Origin: Clostridiales bacterium
GTDB lineage: Bacteria; Bacillota; Clostridia; Christensenellales; CAG-138
Direction: 5' to 3'
Length of the DNA: 34,051 bases
Assembly: GCA_012517905.1 (NCBI GenBank)
Contig: JAAYUE010000015.1
Location: 1-34,051 of the forward strand
Each line of letters begins with the position of its first letter. The stretch's first letter is position 1. The notes under the pieces were generated by a model. That model made no database searches. It was not told the DNA's origin and saw only the letters and a list, made by a program, of their open reading frames with translations. Positions 23,143 through 31,163 of the stretch are shown one piece after another. The position numbers and the translations under genes are program-made.

Positions 23143-23292
23143 GCTTCTTTCATCCGGACTTGCGGCGGAACAGATCCGCCAACTTACCGTCGGCAACGGA
23201 TTTTAACCGTTTCGGCCGCTTGCGCGGCTCGCGGGCTCGTCGGCATCTCTGCCGCATCACCGCCGGTGGGGAATCGCACCCCGCCCCGAAGC
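23143..23292 (-). ncRNA. FMN riboswitch (RFN element)
   Basis: Reading the minus strand, the RFN core is present in order: GGGGCGGGGTG, ATTCCCCACCGGCGGTGAT, AGCCCGCGAGC, a variable stem ending in AATCCGTTGCCGACGGTAAGT, and GTCCGGATGAAAGAAG. The closing P1 stem pairs GAAGC (plus 23288-23292) with GCTTC (23143-23147). Between GACGGT and GTCCGGATG an extra small stem (GGCGGA with TCCGCC) is inserted. The switch controls ribU through the terminator at 23084-23113. Confidence 0.95.
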
Positions 23293-23334
23293 TGGATTCA
23301 GTTGTGGCGCCGGCGGGTTTCACCGGCTGCGCCT

Positions 23335-23363
23335 ATCGTACCACGTTGTTTTGCGCTTGGCAA
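23335..23363 (-). promoter_or_regulatory. Promoter of the riboswitch-ribU transcript
   Basis: On the minus strand TTGCCA (23363-23358) and TACGAT (23340-23335) are spaced by 17 bases. The start would lie near 23328, about 35 bases before the aptamer. The box overlaps the short gap after addA, so ribU is independent of addA. Confidence 0.75.
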
Positions 23364-23394
23364 GCGCGTTTGTATCATTTCGATTACACGAATC

Positions 23395-26300
23395 TTACGA
23401 AACGCGCACCACGGCGCGGTGAGAGAGGAGCACGACGAGCATTTGCCGGACGGATTGGCCCGTCAGCGCCTCGAGCGCGAAGGCGTAGAGCCGCAGCTGC
23501 CCGGCGTGCCGCAGCGCCGCCTGCTCCGCGCTTTCGCCGGGACGCACGCGGTCGGTCTTATAGTCCACGATGGTCCAGCCGCCGTCTTCGAGAAAGCACG
23601 CGTCCAGCACGCCCTGCAGCAGCACCTTTTCGTCCGCCGCCGTGCCGTAGAGCTGCTCCGCGCCGATGGGATAGGAAAACGGCAGTTCCCGCTCGAGCCG
23701 CGCGGCCTCTTTCATGCGCAAAAACAGCGGCTCGCGCGTAAACCACGCGATCGCCTCCGCATCCGCCGCGTCCATCTGCGCCTGCGTGAGCTTTCCGCCC
23801 TCGACCAGCACGGACAGAAACGCCGAGACCTCGCCCGCGTCCAGCGCGCGCGCGAACGGCAGATGCTGCATGGCGGCGTGCGTCGCCGTTCCGGCGAACA
23901 CGGCGCTCGTTTCGCCGCCGAGAAACGCGGGCCGCTGAAACTCCGGCAGGCGCTCCTCGCCACGCACCACGCGGCTGACCGCGGCCTTTGCCGCGATGCG
24001 CGCCGCCTCGGCGTGGGCATACGTCCAGCCGAGCCGCTGTTCGATCGCCTCCAGCACCGCCGGATCATACGGCGGCAGCTCCGCCTGCTCCCGCGCGGCG
24101 CCGCCGCCGAGATACGCCTCCCGCGCGCGAAACGCCACCGGCAGACGCCGGTGCGCGCCCATCATGAGCCAGCGCACCGCGCTGGAGCACTTGATCGCCT
24201 GCCACGCCGTCGGCACACGCGGCGCGGCGGCGTATTTTTCCTCCGGCTTTCCGATGCAGGCGGTGAGGATGAGCTTTCTTCTTGCGCGCGTCATGGCGAC
24301 ATAGAGCACGCGCATCTCCTCGGCAAGCTGCTCCCGCTTGACCCGCTGGGAGAGGATGACCCGCGCGAGTGTATCCCGCTTGAGCCGCTGCACGCCGTCC
24401 CGGTCGATGAACCGAAGCGCCATGCCATATTTGGCGTGCAGCTGCAGGCTGTTGTTCACGTCGGTCTGGTTGAACCGCTTTCCCAGCCCCGCGACGAACA
24501 CGACCGGAAATTCCAGACCCTTTGATTTATGGATGGTGAGGATGCGCACGACGTCCGCGGTCACGGTCTGCGCCGCGCCGACGGAGGCGGTGTCCTCGGC
24601 CAGCGCGAGATGGCGCAGAAAATTCCAGACGCCGCGCGCGCCCGCGCCCTCGAAGGCGTGCGCTTTGTCCAGCAGCGCGTTGAGGTTTGCCTGCCGCTGC
24701 TCGCCGCTGACGCCTGCGCCCATCTCCTCGTAAAATCCCGTTTCGTCCAGCAGTTTTCCGATGAGCTCCTCCACCGAGACCAGCCTGCTCTCCGCGCGGT
24801 ATTGCGAAAGCTTGTCCAGAAACGCTTTCGCGCGCCCCGCGAGCGCGCCGCCCGCCTCCGCGCAGGCGAAAAACGCCTCGTAAAACGCGCCGCTTGGATG
24901 CGCGGCGCGGATGCGCGCCAGTTCTTCATAGGTAAAGCCGCCGATGCTCGAGCAGAGCACGGAAATCAGCGGCACATCCTGCCTGCGGTTGTCGATGACG
25001 GAGAGCAGGTTTCGGAAGATCTGCACCTCGACCGCGTCGAAATATCCGCCGCTGGACTGCGCATAGGCCGGAACGCCGCAGGACGCGAGCGTCTGGGAGA
25101 GCGCCTGCGCCTCCGTGCCCGCGCGCAGCAGCACCGCAACGTCCGCATAGCGGTAATTCCGCGTCTCGCCCGTGCGCGCGTCGATATAAACTTCATTTTG
25201 CAGGATCTCGTGGATGCGTCTCGCGATAAACCGCGCCTCCACCTCCATATCCGCCGCGTCCTCGAGCGCGTCGTCGTCTTCCTCGCTCCCGGCGCGTTCC
25301 TTATCGATGAGAACCAGCTCCGCGCCGCCCTCCGGCTGCTCCGCGCCGCGCACGAGCCGCGCGCGCTCGTCGTAGTCGATGTCGCCCGCCTGCTCGCTCA
25401 AAATGGCCTCAAACGTTTCGTTGACCGCCGCAATCACCTCGCTCGACGAGCGGAAGTTGCTCGAAAGGTCGATGCGCGCGCCCGCCTCGCCGGAAAAGCG
25501 CCGGAGCTTTTCGAGAAACAGCCCCGGCTCCGCCTGTCGGAAGCGGTAGATGCTCTGCTTGACGTCGCCGACGAAAAAGAGATTGTCGCCGCGCGTGATG
25601 CGGCTCAAAATCGCCTCCTGCACGCGGTTGCTGTCCTGATATTCGTCTACGGCGATCCAGCCGAACTTCTCGCGGTATTCCCGCGCGATCTCGTCTTGAT
25701 TCAGCGCAAGCAGCGCGTAGTGTTCCAGGTCGTCGTAGTCCAGCAGGTTTTGCCCCCGCTTGGCCTCGGCATACGCCTGCTCAAACCGGCGGACGAGCGC
25801 GGTAAGCGCACACACCGCCTCGCCGGAACGGCGGAGGATGTTCCGCTCCTCCGACTCCGGCCGCAAAAAACGCTTCTGCTGCTCTTTGATCAGCGCTTTT
25901 GCCGCGTCCCGCGCGTCCTGCACGGGCGCTTTCTCCTCTTTGCCCACGCTCCTTGGAAACGTCAGCCGCCCATACTCCATTGCGGCAAGCGCCTCGCGGT
26001 ATTGGTCATGGCTTTTGCAAAGCAGCATGCCGCGGCAGCGCATCAGCTCGTCGTCCAGCGTGGCAATCGCGCTTGCGCAGTCCGGCGGCAGCGCGTCCCG
26101 CTCCCGAACGACGGTCTCGATGGCGAGCGAGAGTTCGTTTTGGCAGAAAACCACCGCGTCGTCGAGGATGCGTCGGATCGCCGCGTCGTCCGCGTAGCGC
26201 GCGCAGGCGTCGGCGAGCCACCGCTCCGGATCCGGCTCGGCGCGCGTAAAGCGATAGGTCGCCATGACCGCGTCCCAAACCTGCTGCTCGCCGCCGAACG

Positions 26301-26772
26301 CCGCGAGCGCCGCGGCGTAGTCCGCGTCCCCATCTGCGGAAAGGCCGGTCAGCAGCTCGTCCCGCACGGTTTCGATCAGCGCGGCGCTCTCCATCTCGTC
26401 CGCCGTTCGCGCGCGCGCGGGCAGGCCAACCGCGTGATAGTGCCGCCGGATCACGCGGGCGCAAAACGCATGGATGGTGGAGATAAACGCCCCGTCCACG
26501 CCGCGCGCCTGACGGCGCAGATAACGCATCTCGTCCGCCGAGCCCGCTTCGTCCGCCAGTTCGTTGAGACGCTTTGCGATGCGCCCCTTCATCTCCGCCG
26601 CCGCCGCGCGCGTAAAGGTGAGCACCAGAAGGCTTTCAACCGGCGCACCGGCGCGGATGCGCGAGACGATGCGCTCCGTTAGCACGGCGGTCTTGCCCGC
26701 GCCCGCCGCGGCGGAGACGATGAGGTTGCCTTCGCGCTCGATGGCGAGGCGTTGTTCACTCGTCCAGCGCAT
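23395..26772 (-). CDS. addA: ATP-dependent helicase/nuclease subunit A
   Basis: AddA, with AddB, resects double-strand breaks for RecA loading and replaces RecBCD. The 1125-residue UvrD-type helicase has Walker A AAAGAGKT (about 21-28), the Walker B/motif II DEYQDSN (about 370), FVGDVKQSIYRFRQ (about 395), TIHKSKGLEFP (about 745) and LYVAMTRARRKL (motif VI). The C-terminal RecB-like nuclease domain has GVLDACFLEDGGWTIVDYKT (about 1050-1070), with the metal-binding Asp and the D-x-K pair. ATG 26772 is chosen because GGAGG lies eight bases before it; a GTG nine bases further upstream overlaps that site. It overlaps the end of addB by 17 bases. ribU starts its own transcript downstream. Confidence 0.97.
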   Translation of the reverse strand: MRWTSEQRLAIEREGNLIVSAAAGAGKTAVLTERIVSRIRAGAPVESLLVLTFTRAAAAEMKGRIAKRLNELADEAGSADEMRYLRRQARGVDGAFISTIHAFCARVIRRHYHAVGLPARARTADEMESAALIETVRDELLTGLSADGDADYAAALAAFGGEQQVWDAVMATYRFTRAEPDPERWLADACARYADDAAIRRILDDAVVFCQNELSLAIETVVRERDALPPDCASAIATLDDELMRCRGMLLCKSHDQYREALAAMEYGRLTFPRSVGKEEKAPVQDARDAAKALIKEQQKRFLRPESEERNILRRSGEAVCALTALVRRFEQAYAEAKRGQNLLDYDDLEHYALLALNQDEIAREYREKFGWIAVDEYQDSNRVQEAILSRITRGDNLFFVGDVKQSIYRFRQAEPGLFLEKLRRFSGEAGARIDLSSNFRSSSEVIAAVNETFEAILSEQAGDIDYDERARLVRGAEQPEGGAELVLIDKERAGSEEDDDALEDAADMEVEARFIARRIHEILQNEVYIDARTGETRNYRYADVAVLLRAGTEAQALSQTLASCGVPAYAQSSGGYFDAVEVQIFRNLLSVIDNRRQDVPLISVLCSSIGGFTYEELARIRAAHPSGAFYEAFFACAEAGGALAGRAKAFLDKLSQYRAESRLVSVEELIGKLLDETGFYEEMGAGVSGEQRQANLNALLDKAHAFEGAGARGVWNFLRHLALAEDTASVGAAQTVTADVVRILTIHKSKGLEFPVVFVAGLGKRFNQTDVNNSLQLHAKYGMALRFIDRDGVQRLKRDTLARVILSQRVKREQLAEEMRVLYVAMTRARRKLILTACIGKPEEKYAAAPRVPTAWQAIKCSSAVRWLMMGAHRRLPVAFRAREAYLGGGAAREQAELPPYDPAVLEAIEQRLGWTYAHAEAARIAAKAAVSRVVRGEERLPEFQRPAFLGGETSAVFAGTATHAAMQHLPFARALDAGEVSAFLSVLVEGGKLTQAQMDAADAEAIAWFTREPLFLRMKEAARLERELPFSYPIGAEQLYGTAADEKVLLQGVLDACFLEDGGWTIVDYKTDRVRPGESAEQAALRHAGQLRLYAFALEALTGQSVRQMLVVLLSHRAVVRVS

Positions 26773-29700
26773 CGCCTTCACCTCCGTCGATCAGCGAGAA
26801 AAACTCGTCCTGTTTGATGGTTTTCATCAGCCGCACGCGGCAGCCGGGTTTCTTGGGATCGAACCGGCAGACGCTCTTGTAGTCGCAGTATACGCAGGCC
26901 TCCTGCCGCTTTTTGCGCGCGGCGGGGGAGGCAGCCATGTCGCCGGCGAGCATGCCGGAGAGCGTCTGTTCCGATTTTTTCTTTGTCAGCCGGATCAGCG
27001 CGTCCAGCTCCTGCCGCGAACACACGCTGCCGGAGAAACCGTCTTCGCCTGCGGCCCTGACGCCGAAGAGAACCGACGATGCGCCGGAGATCTGGTTGTC
27101 GCTTGCGCGGACGACGGCGGCGTCGCTCAGCGTCAGCCCCTTCAGGCGAAACGCGTCGGCAACCGCGCCCTCGACGTCCTCCTCCGCGTCCGACACCACC
27201 GGCTGCGAAATCGGCATATAATACATGCCCGCGCGGGTCTGCGCGCGCTCGGCCGCCGCCATGAGATAGAGCGGCAGCTGAAGCGTCAGTCCCTGCAGCA
27301 CGCCCGTAAAGTCGAAATCCTTTCCGCCCGTCTTATAGTCCACGATGCGGACGTATTCCTGTCCGCCGGAGACGGCCCGATCCACGCGGTCGATCTTGCC
27401 GCCGACGAGCGCCTCGCTTCCATCCGGCAGCAGCAGCCGTATCGGCGGAAACGGCGCGCCCTGTCCAAAGCGCACCTCGGTCTGCACGGGCGTAAAGCTG
27501 CCCGCGCGAATCTGGTTCACAATCGCCAGAACGCTTTGCTGCAGCGTCTCGACGAGCAGAAACAGCGTCGCCTTCATGCGCTCGTTTTCCACAAAGATGC
27601 CAAAGTGGTGCGCGGGCGTCACCTCGCGCAGCACTTCGTCCAGCAGCGAAAGCGCTTCGTCGTCGGCGATCCGCTTCCATTGTTTTCCGCTTTCGTTGAC
27701 GGCGCGAACGAACCGCTCGAGCACCGCGTGGTAAAACTCCCCGAGGTCCGCCGCGCGCTCCGTAAACTCCTGCGCGTCCTCCGCGCGAAGGCCATATTTG
27801 ACAAAATGCTGAAACGGGCAGGTGTTGAAGGTCTCCAGCCGGCTCGCGCTCATGGGGACGGATTTTCCATACAGCGCCTCCGCCGTTTCGCGCGAGAGCG
27901 TAAACGTGGGATAGCGCGCCGCGCTTTCGTCCAGCATGCGCCGCGCCAGCTCTCGCGTGTCGTCGTTTCTGCTCAGCCATTCGACAAGCGCGGGCAGGCG
28001 GGCCGGAATCTTATCATCCGGCCGGTCGCGAAAGCGGCGCAGGTCCGCCGCCGTCAGCGTCAGCACCTCGGCCGCGCAGTCCGGCAGCGCTTCGGTCGAC
28101 GCGATGTCGCTTTTGACCATGCAGCCGGGGCAGAGGTCCCTGAGCCGCTCGACAAGCGGGCTCGGCGCGAGTTCGCCGCCGCCGTCGCCATAGGCGTAGC
28201 TCACGTAGAGAAATTCGTCCGCCTTGCTCAGCGCGGTGTAAAGATCCAGCCGGTCCGCCGCGGTGAGTTCGGCGGCCGTCTTTCGAATGGGCGCGCCCTG
28301 ATGGATCAGCTCGCGGATCTCCGCGTCGTCCAGCAGTCCGTCGTTTTGCTGCGGGCGGGGCAGGAGCCCGTCGTTTGCGCCGACGACGAACAGCGCCTTG
28401 ACGCGACGGCTGCGCGTGCGCACCGCGTCGCCCACCACGCCCTGATCCGCCGTGCCGGGCACGACGCCGATGCTGCTGCCGCCGAGCCCCTCTTCGAGCA
28501 GGCGCAGAAAGCCCGCGCGCCCAACCTTGAGCTCGCCGAGGATCTCGTCGAGCTGGTCCAGCAGGCGAACGAGCACATTCCAGACCTGCGCGTGCTCCTG
28601 CATCTCGGCAAGGCGGCCTTCCTGCCGCAGCGCCTCCGCGCGGTCTTCGAGCTGTTTTTGCAGATCGATCCGCAGCAAAAATTCATACAGCGCGCGCACC
28701 TGCGCGGATACGCTTGCGCGGGCAAGTCCTTTGCCGAGCGGTTCAAGCGGCGTCGCGCCGCATGCGCGCGCACGCTCCGCGCCCTCGCTCGGGTTTGCGC
28801 GGACAAAAGGCCGAACCAGCGCGCTGCCCCGGATGCCGGTGCGCCTGAGGTACAGGTCGAGTTCCTCCGCGTCCTCCTCCGCGCAGCCGGCGTATCCGCT
28901 CTTGAGATACCTGAGCAGCTCGGCGGCGGGGAAGCCGTTGGCGCAGAAGCGCACGGCGCAGAGCACCGCGTCCGCCGCTGCGTGTCCGGTGAGCGGGCGC
29001 TTGCGGTCAAGAAAGATCGGGATGCCCCTGCGCTCGCAGGAGCGGCGGATCAGGCCGGCATATGCGTCGAGGTCGGAGACGATGACCGCCATGTCGCGAT
29101 AGCGCACGCCTTTGTCCCGCGCAAACGACAAAATCGCCTCCGCAAGGGACTCCGCCTCCGCGCGGCGCGAGCTCGCGCCGAACAGCGTCAGTTGCGTTGC
29201 GTCGCCTTGATACGTCTCCGCGGGGTATGCAAACAGATTTTGCTCGATGTGGCGCATCAGCGCGTCGGCACGGCCCATTTGCTCGCAAAGGCGCTCTTCG
29301 GACACCGCCGCGCCCGCGCGCTCCGCAACCGCGCGCAGCTGCAGCAGCACCTCACGCTCCGGCTCAAACAGCTCGTCGTCCGCGCGCTGCACGCAGTCGA
29401 CGCGGAGCGTCACCGTCACGCACGGACAGCAGACGAGCAGTTCGCCGATAAGCCCCAGCACTTGCCGGTTCGGGCGGTCCAGCCCGTCGATATAGACCGG
29501 CAGCCCCGCGACGAACGATTCCGGCAAAAGCCGCGTCGCCTCGTTTGCCGCGTTGTCCAGGCTCAGATACCGGCTGGCAAGATAGTCCTCGGTCTCGCGG
29601 TAGAGGATGGACAGATCGCTGAGCTTCTCGGTCAGCGGCGCCTCCTCCGGCAGGCGCACGATCAGCGCGTCCAGCGCGTCCGGCGTCAGCCCCGCGCGCT

Positions 29701-30079
29701 TGATGTCCCGAAAGATGGCCTGCGCCTCCTCGGCAAAGCCCGCGCCGTCCGCGGCGCGGGAAAAGAGCCTGAGGTCGTTTTTTCGTTTGTCGATCGCGCG
29801 GCGGATCACCATGCGATGTCCTTCGTCGGATAAAAAAGGACGCGCCGCTCCCGAGAGGGAGAGCACGCGCTCGGTCAGGCGGTCGAAGCTGAACACCTGC
29901 ACGCCGAGCAGGCCCCCGAGCGCGTCGGCCAGCAGCCGCTCCGCCTCGTAGGTGTACTGCTCCGGCACGAGCAGGATCGCGCGCTCGCCCGCCGCCTGGT
30001 GCGCCTTGAGCGCGGCGACAACGCGGGCGGTCTTTCCCGTGTCCGCGCGGCCGAGGATGAGGGTGAGTTTGCCGCTCAT
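26756..30079 (-). CDS. addB: ATP-dependent helicase/deoxyribonuclease subunit B
   Basis: This is the second subunit of the AddAB helicase-nuclease, which recognises Chi and carries its own nuclease. The 1107-residue protein begins with a Walker A GRADTGKT (10-17), then VPEQYTYEAE. The helicase-like middle is inactive in this family. The C-terminal nuclease has KIDRVDR and RIVDYKTGG. The four Cys of the iron-sulfur staple are visible: NTCPFQHF, and CVYCDYKSVCRF near the C-terminus together with a further Cys a few residues later (PGC). Its start overlaps the thpR stop by four bases (ATGA) and its end overlaps addA, so the three are translated as one unit. Confidence 0.97.
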   Translation of the reverse strand: MSGKLTLILGRADTGKTARVVAALKAHQAAGERAILLVPEQYTYEAERLLADALGGLLGVQVFSFDRLTERVLSLSGAARPFLSDEGHRMVIRRAIDKRKNDLRLFSRAADGAGFAEEAQAIFRDIKRAGLTPDALDALIVRLPEEAPLTEKLSDLSILYRETEDYLASRYLSLDNAANEATRLLPESFVAGLPVYIDGLDRPNRQVLGLIGELLVCCPCVTVTLRVDCVQRADDELFEPEREVLLQLRAVAERAGAAVSEERLCEQMGRADALMRHIEQNLFAYPAETYQGDATQLTLFGASSRRAEAESLAEAILSFARDKGVRYRDMAVIVSDLDAYAGLIRRSCERRGIPIFLDRKRPLTGHAAADAVLCAVRFCANGFPAAELLRYLKSGYAGCAEEDAEELDLYLRRTGIRGSALVRPFVRANPSEGAERARACGATPLEPLGKGLARASVSAQVRALYEFLLRIDLQKQLEDRAEALRQEGRLAEMQEHAQVWNVLVRLLDQLDEILGELKVGRAGFLRLLEEGLGGSSIGVVPGTADQGVVGDAVRTRSRRVKALFVVGANDGLLPRPQQNDGLLDDAEIRELIHQGAPIRKTAAELTAADRLDLYTALSKADEFLYVSYAYGDGGGELAPSPLVERLRDLCPGCMVKSDIASTEALPDCAAEVLTLTAADLRRFRDRPDDKIPARLPALVEWLSRNDDTRELARRMLDESAARYPTFTLSRETAEALYGKSVPMSASRLETFNTCPFQHFVKYGLRAEDAQEFTERAADLGEFYHAVLERFVRAVNESGKQWKRIADDEALSLLDEVLREVTPAHHFGIFVENERMKATLFLLVETLQQSVLAIVNQIRAGSFTPVQTEVRFGQGAPFPPIRLLLPDGSEALVGGKIDRVDRAVSGGQEYVRIVDYKTGGKDFDFTGVLQGLTLQLPLYLMAAAERAQTRAGMYYMPISQPVVSDAEEDVEGAVADAFRLKGLTLSDAAVVRASDNQISGASSVLFGVRAAGEDGFSGSVCSRQELDALIRLTKKKSEQTLSGMLAGDMAASPAARKKRQEACVYCDYKSVCRFDPKKPGCRVRLMKTIKQDEFFSLIDGGEGDALDE

Positions 30080-30600
30080 ACCAGCATCTCCCGATGCAGC
30101 ACGGTATACTGCATCTGTCCGCGCACGCTGCGGCTTTCATAGAGCACGACGGCGTTTGCGGTAAACGCCGCCTTTTGCGGCAAAAGCGCGAACCCTTCGT
30201 CGCCCGTGATCTTTCGGCCGAGCGTGATATGCGGCGAGAGCCTGCCGCGGTTTTTGGCAAAGCCGCGCTCCCAGAGCGCGGACTCGAGCGATTCATACAG
30301 CTTGTCCAGCTCGTCCCCGTCGCAGGAGACGTCGATAAACCCCGTATGCGAACCGTCCGTCTTAAACGAGCCATAGTTGCGAAGCCGCAGCACGAACGGG
30401 CGGATATCCCGCACCGCCTCGCGCATCGCCTCGGCGGCGTCGCCGAGCGCATCCGTGTCGCCCAGAAAATGCAACGTGATGTGATAGTTTTCGCGCGGGA
30501 CGAACCGCCCGCCCGCGCCGTGCGCTTCCAGCGCGGCGCGGGTGGCGGAGACGGCGCGCAAAATATCCGGCGGCAGGGGAATGGCGATGAACAGACGCAT
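30076..30600 (-). CDS. thpR: RNA 2',3'-cyclic phosphodiesterase
   Basis: This 2H phosphoesterase opens 2',3'-cyclic phosphate ends of RNA to 2'-phosphates. The 174-residue protein starts MRLFIAIPLPPDI and has both tetrapeptide motifs of the superfamily: HITLHFLG near residue 44 and HITLGR near 129. ATG 30600 is chosen because homologues begin at this strand, and AAAGGA lies 12 bases upstream; the frame continues open for 54 codons further upstream without a good start. Its stop overlaps the addB start (ATGA), so it leads the addB-addA operon. That links an RNA-end enzyme to a DNA-break repair operon, which may be only a matter of shared transcription. Confidence 0.92.
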   Translation of the reverse strand: MRLFIAIPLPPDILRAVSATRAALEAHGAGGRFVPRENYHITLHFLGDTDALGDAAEAMREAVRDIRPFVLRLRNYGSFKTDGSHTGFIDVSCDGDELDKLYESLESALWERGFAKNRGRLSPHITLGRKITGDEGFALLPQKAAFTANAVVLYESRSVRGQMQYTVLHREMLV

Positions 30601-30648
30601 GCTCGATACGGGTCCTTTCTGGCCTCGACGCAGGGTTTTATCACGTCC

Positions 30649-30654
30649 AGTATA
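30649..30654 (-). promoter_or_regulatory. -10 box of the thpR-addB-addA operon
   Basis: TATACT reads on the minus strand at 30654-30649, with a poor -35 (TGGCGT) 17 bases upstream. The leader to ATG 30600 would be about 40 bases. Confidence 0.4.
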
Positions 30655-30856
30655 CCCAAAAACGCCCGCGAACGCCAGTGCCGCAAGGACATGCGCCGCG
30701 GGAGAATTCGCGCCGCCGAGAACGCAAAATCCGCGGCCGGCGGCCGGCGTCGACGGTTTCATTGAAGCCTATCCTGCAAAAAAAAATCGTAAAAGAACCG
30801 TTTACCATGCGTGAAAGGCACTTATGCGCCCGACGTATTCACAAAAAGTGTATGGG

Positions 30857-30935
30857 TTATCCACATGCGGTTATCCACATTGTCCACCGTGTTATCCACA
30901 CTTCGCGGGTTTTTCGCGTTTTTGGATGTGTATAA
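30857..30935. other. Array of four consensus DnaA boxes
   Basis: TTATCCACA occurs at 30857-30865, 30871-30879 and 30892-30900 on the plus strand, with a near match TTGTCCACC at 30880-30888. A fourth consensus box, TTATACACA, reads on the minus strand at 30935-30927. Consensus boxes in 79 bases next to AT-rich DNA are far denser than chance. No dnaA or dnaN lies in the window, so this may be a DnaA-binding cluster that regulates initiation rather than oriC itself. Confidence 0.75.
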
Positions 30936-31074
30936 GTCGCAAAACGGTGTGCAAGATCATGAATATGTACGCAAATCATGCGTTTTGTAAAAAATAATAT
31001 ACAAAAGTCAGTACCATACGGGGTGATGGTCCCGTCGCTTTTTCCTGCAACCCGGGGTACGCCCTTGCGCAACT

Positions 31075-31097
31075 AAAAAAGCTTCCCTTGCGGAAGC
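31075..31097 (-). terminator. Intrinsic terminator of murA
   Basis: GCTTCC (31081-31086) pairs with GGAAGC (31092-31097) across five bases, and six T residues follow on the minus strand (A31075-A31080). Confidence 0.88.
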
Positions 31098-31163
31098 CTG
31101 CCGGAACGATATCGATCGATTTCGCTTTGTGTGCCGATACTGAATGAAAGGAAGGAACTCCCT

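Larger units (their letters stand above)
30601..31074. other. Intergenic region between thpR and murA
   Basis: It holds the thpR promoter, a GC-rich stretch (30700-30770), the DnaA-box array (30857-30935) and an AT-rich segment (about 30936-31020) rich in runs such as TAAAAAATAATATAC. No gene with a ribosome binding site is seen on either strand. Confidence 0.5.

Noticed and set aside
23307-23334. GC-rich hairpin before the FMN aptamer as an addA terminator
   Set aside because: No T tract follows on the minus strand, and it overlaps the expected ribU transcription start.
26564-29833. A 1089-codon open frame on the plus strand
   Set aside because: It is antisense to addB and addA; the protein is Arg/Ala/His-rich without recognisable motifs.
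30678-30935. Small plus-strand frame before murA
   Set aside because: It reads through the DnaA boxes and has no ribosome binding site.
30857-31020. Calling the DnaA-box array oriC
   Set aside because: Firmicute origins normally adjoin dnaA, which is not here; the sequence alone cannot show initiation.
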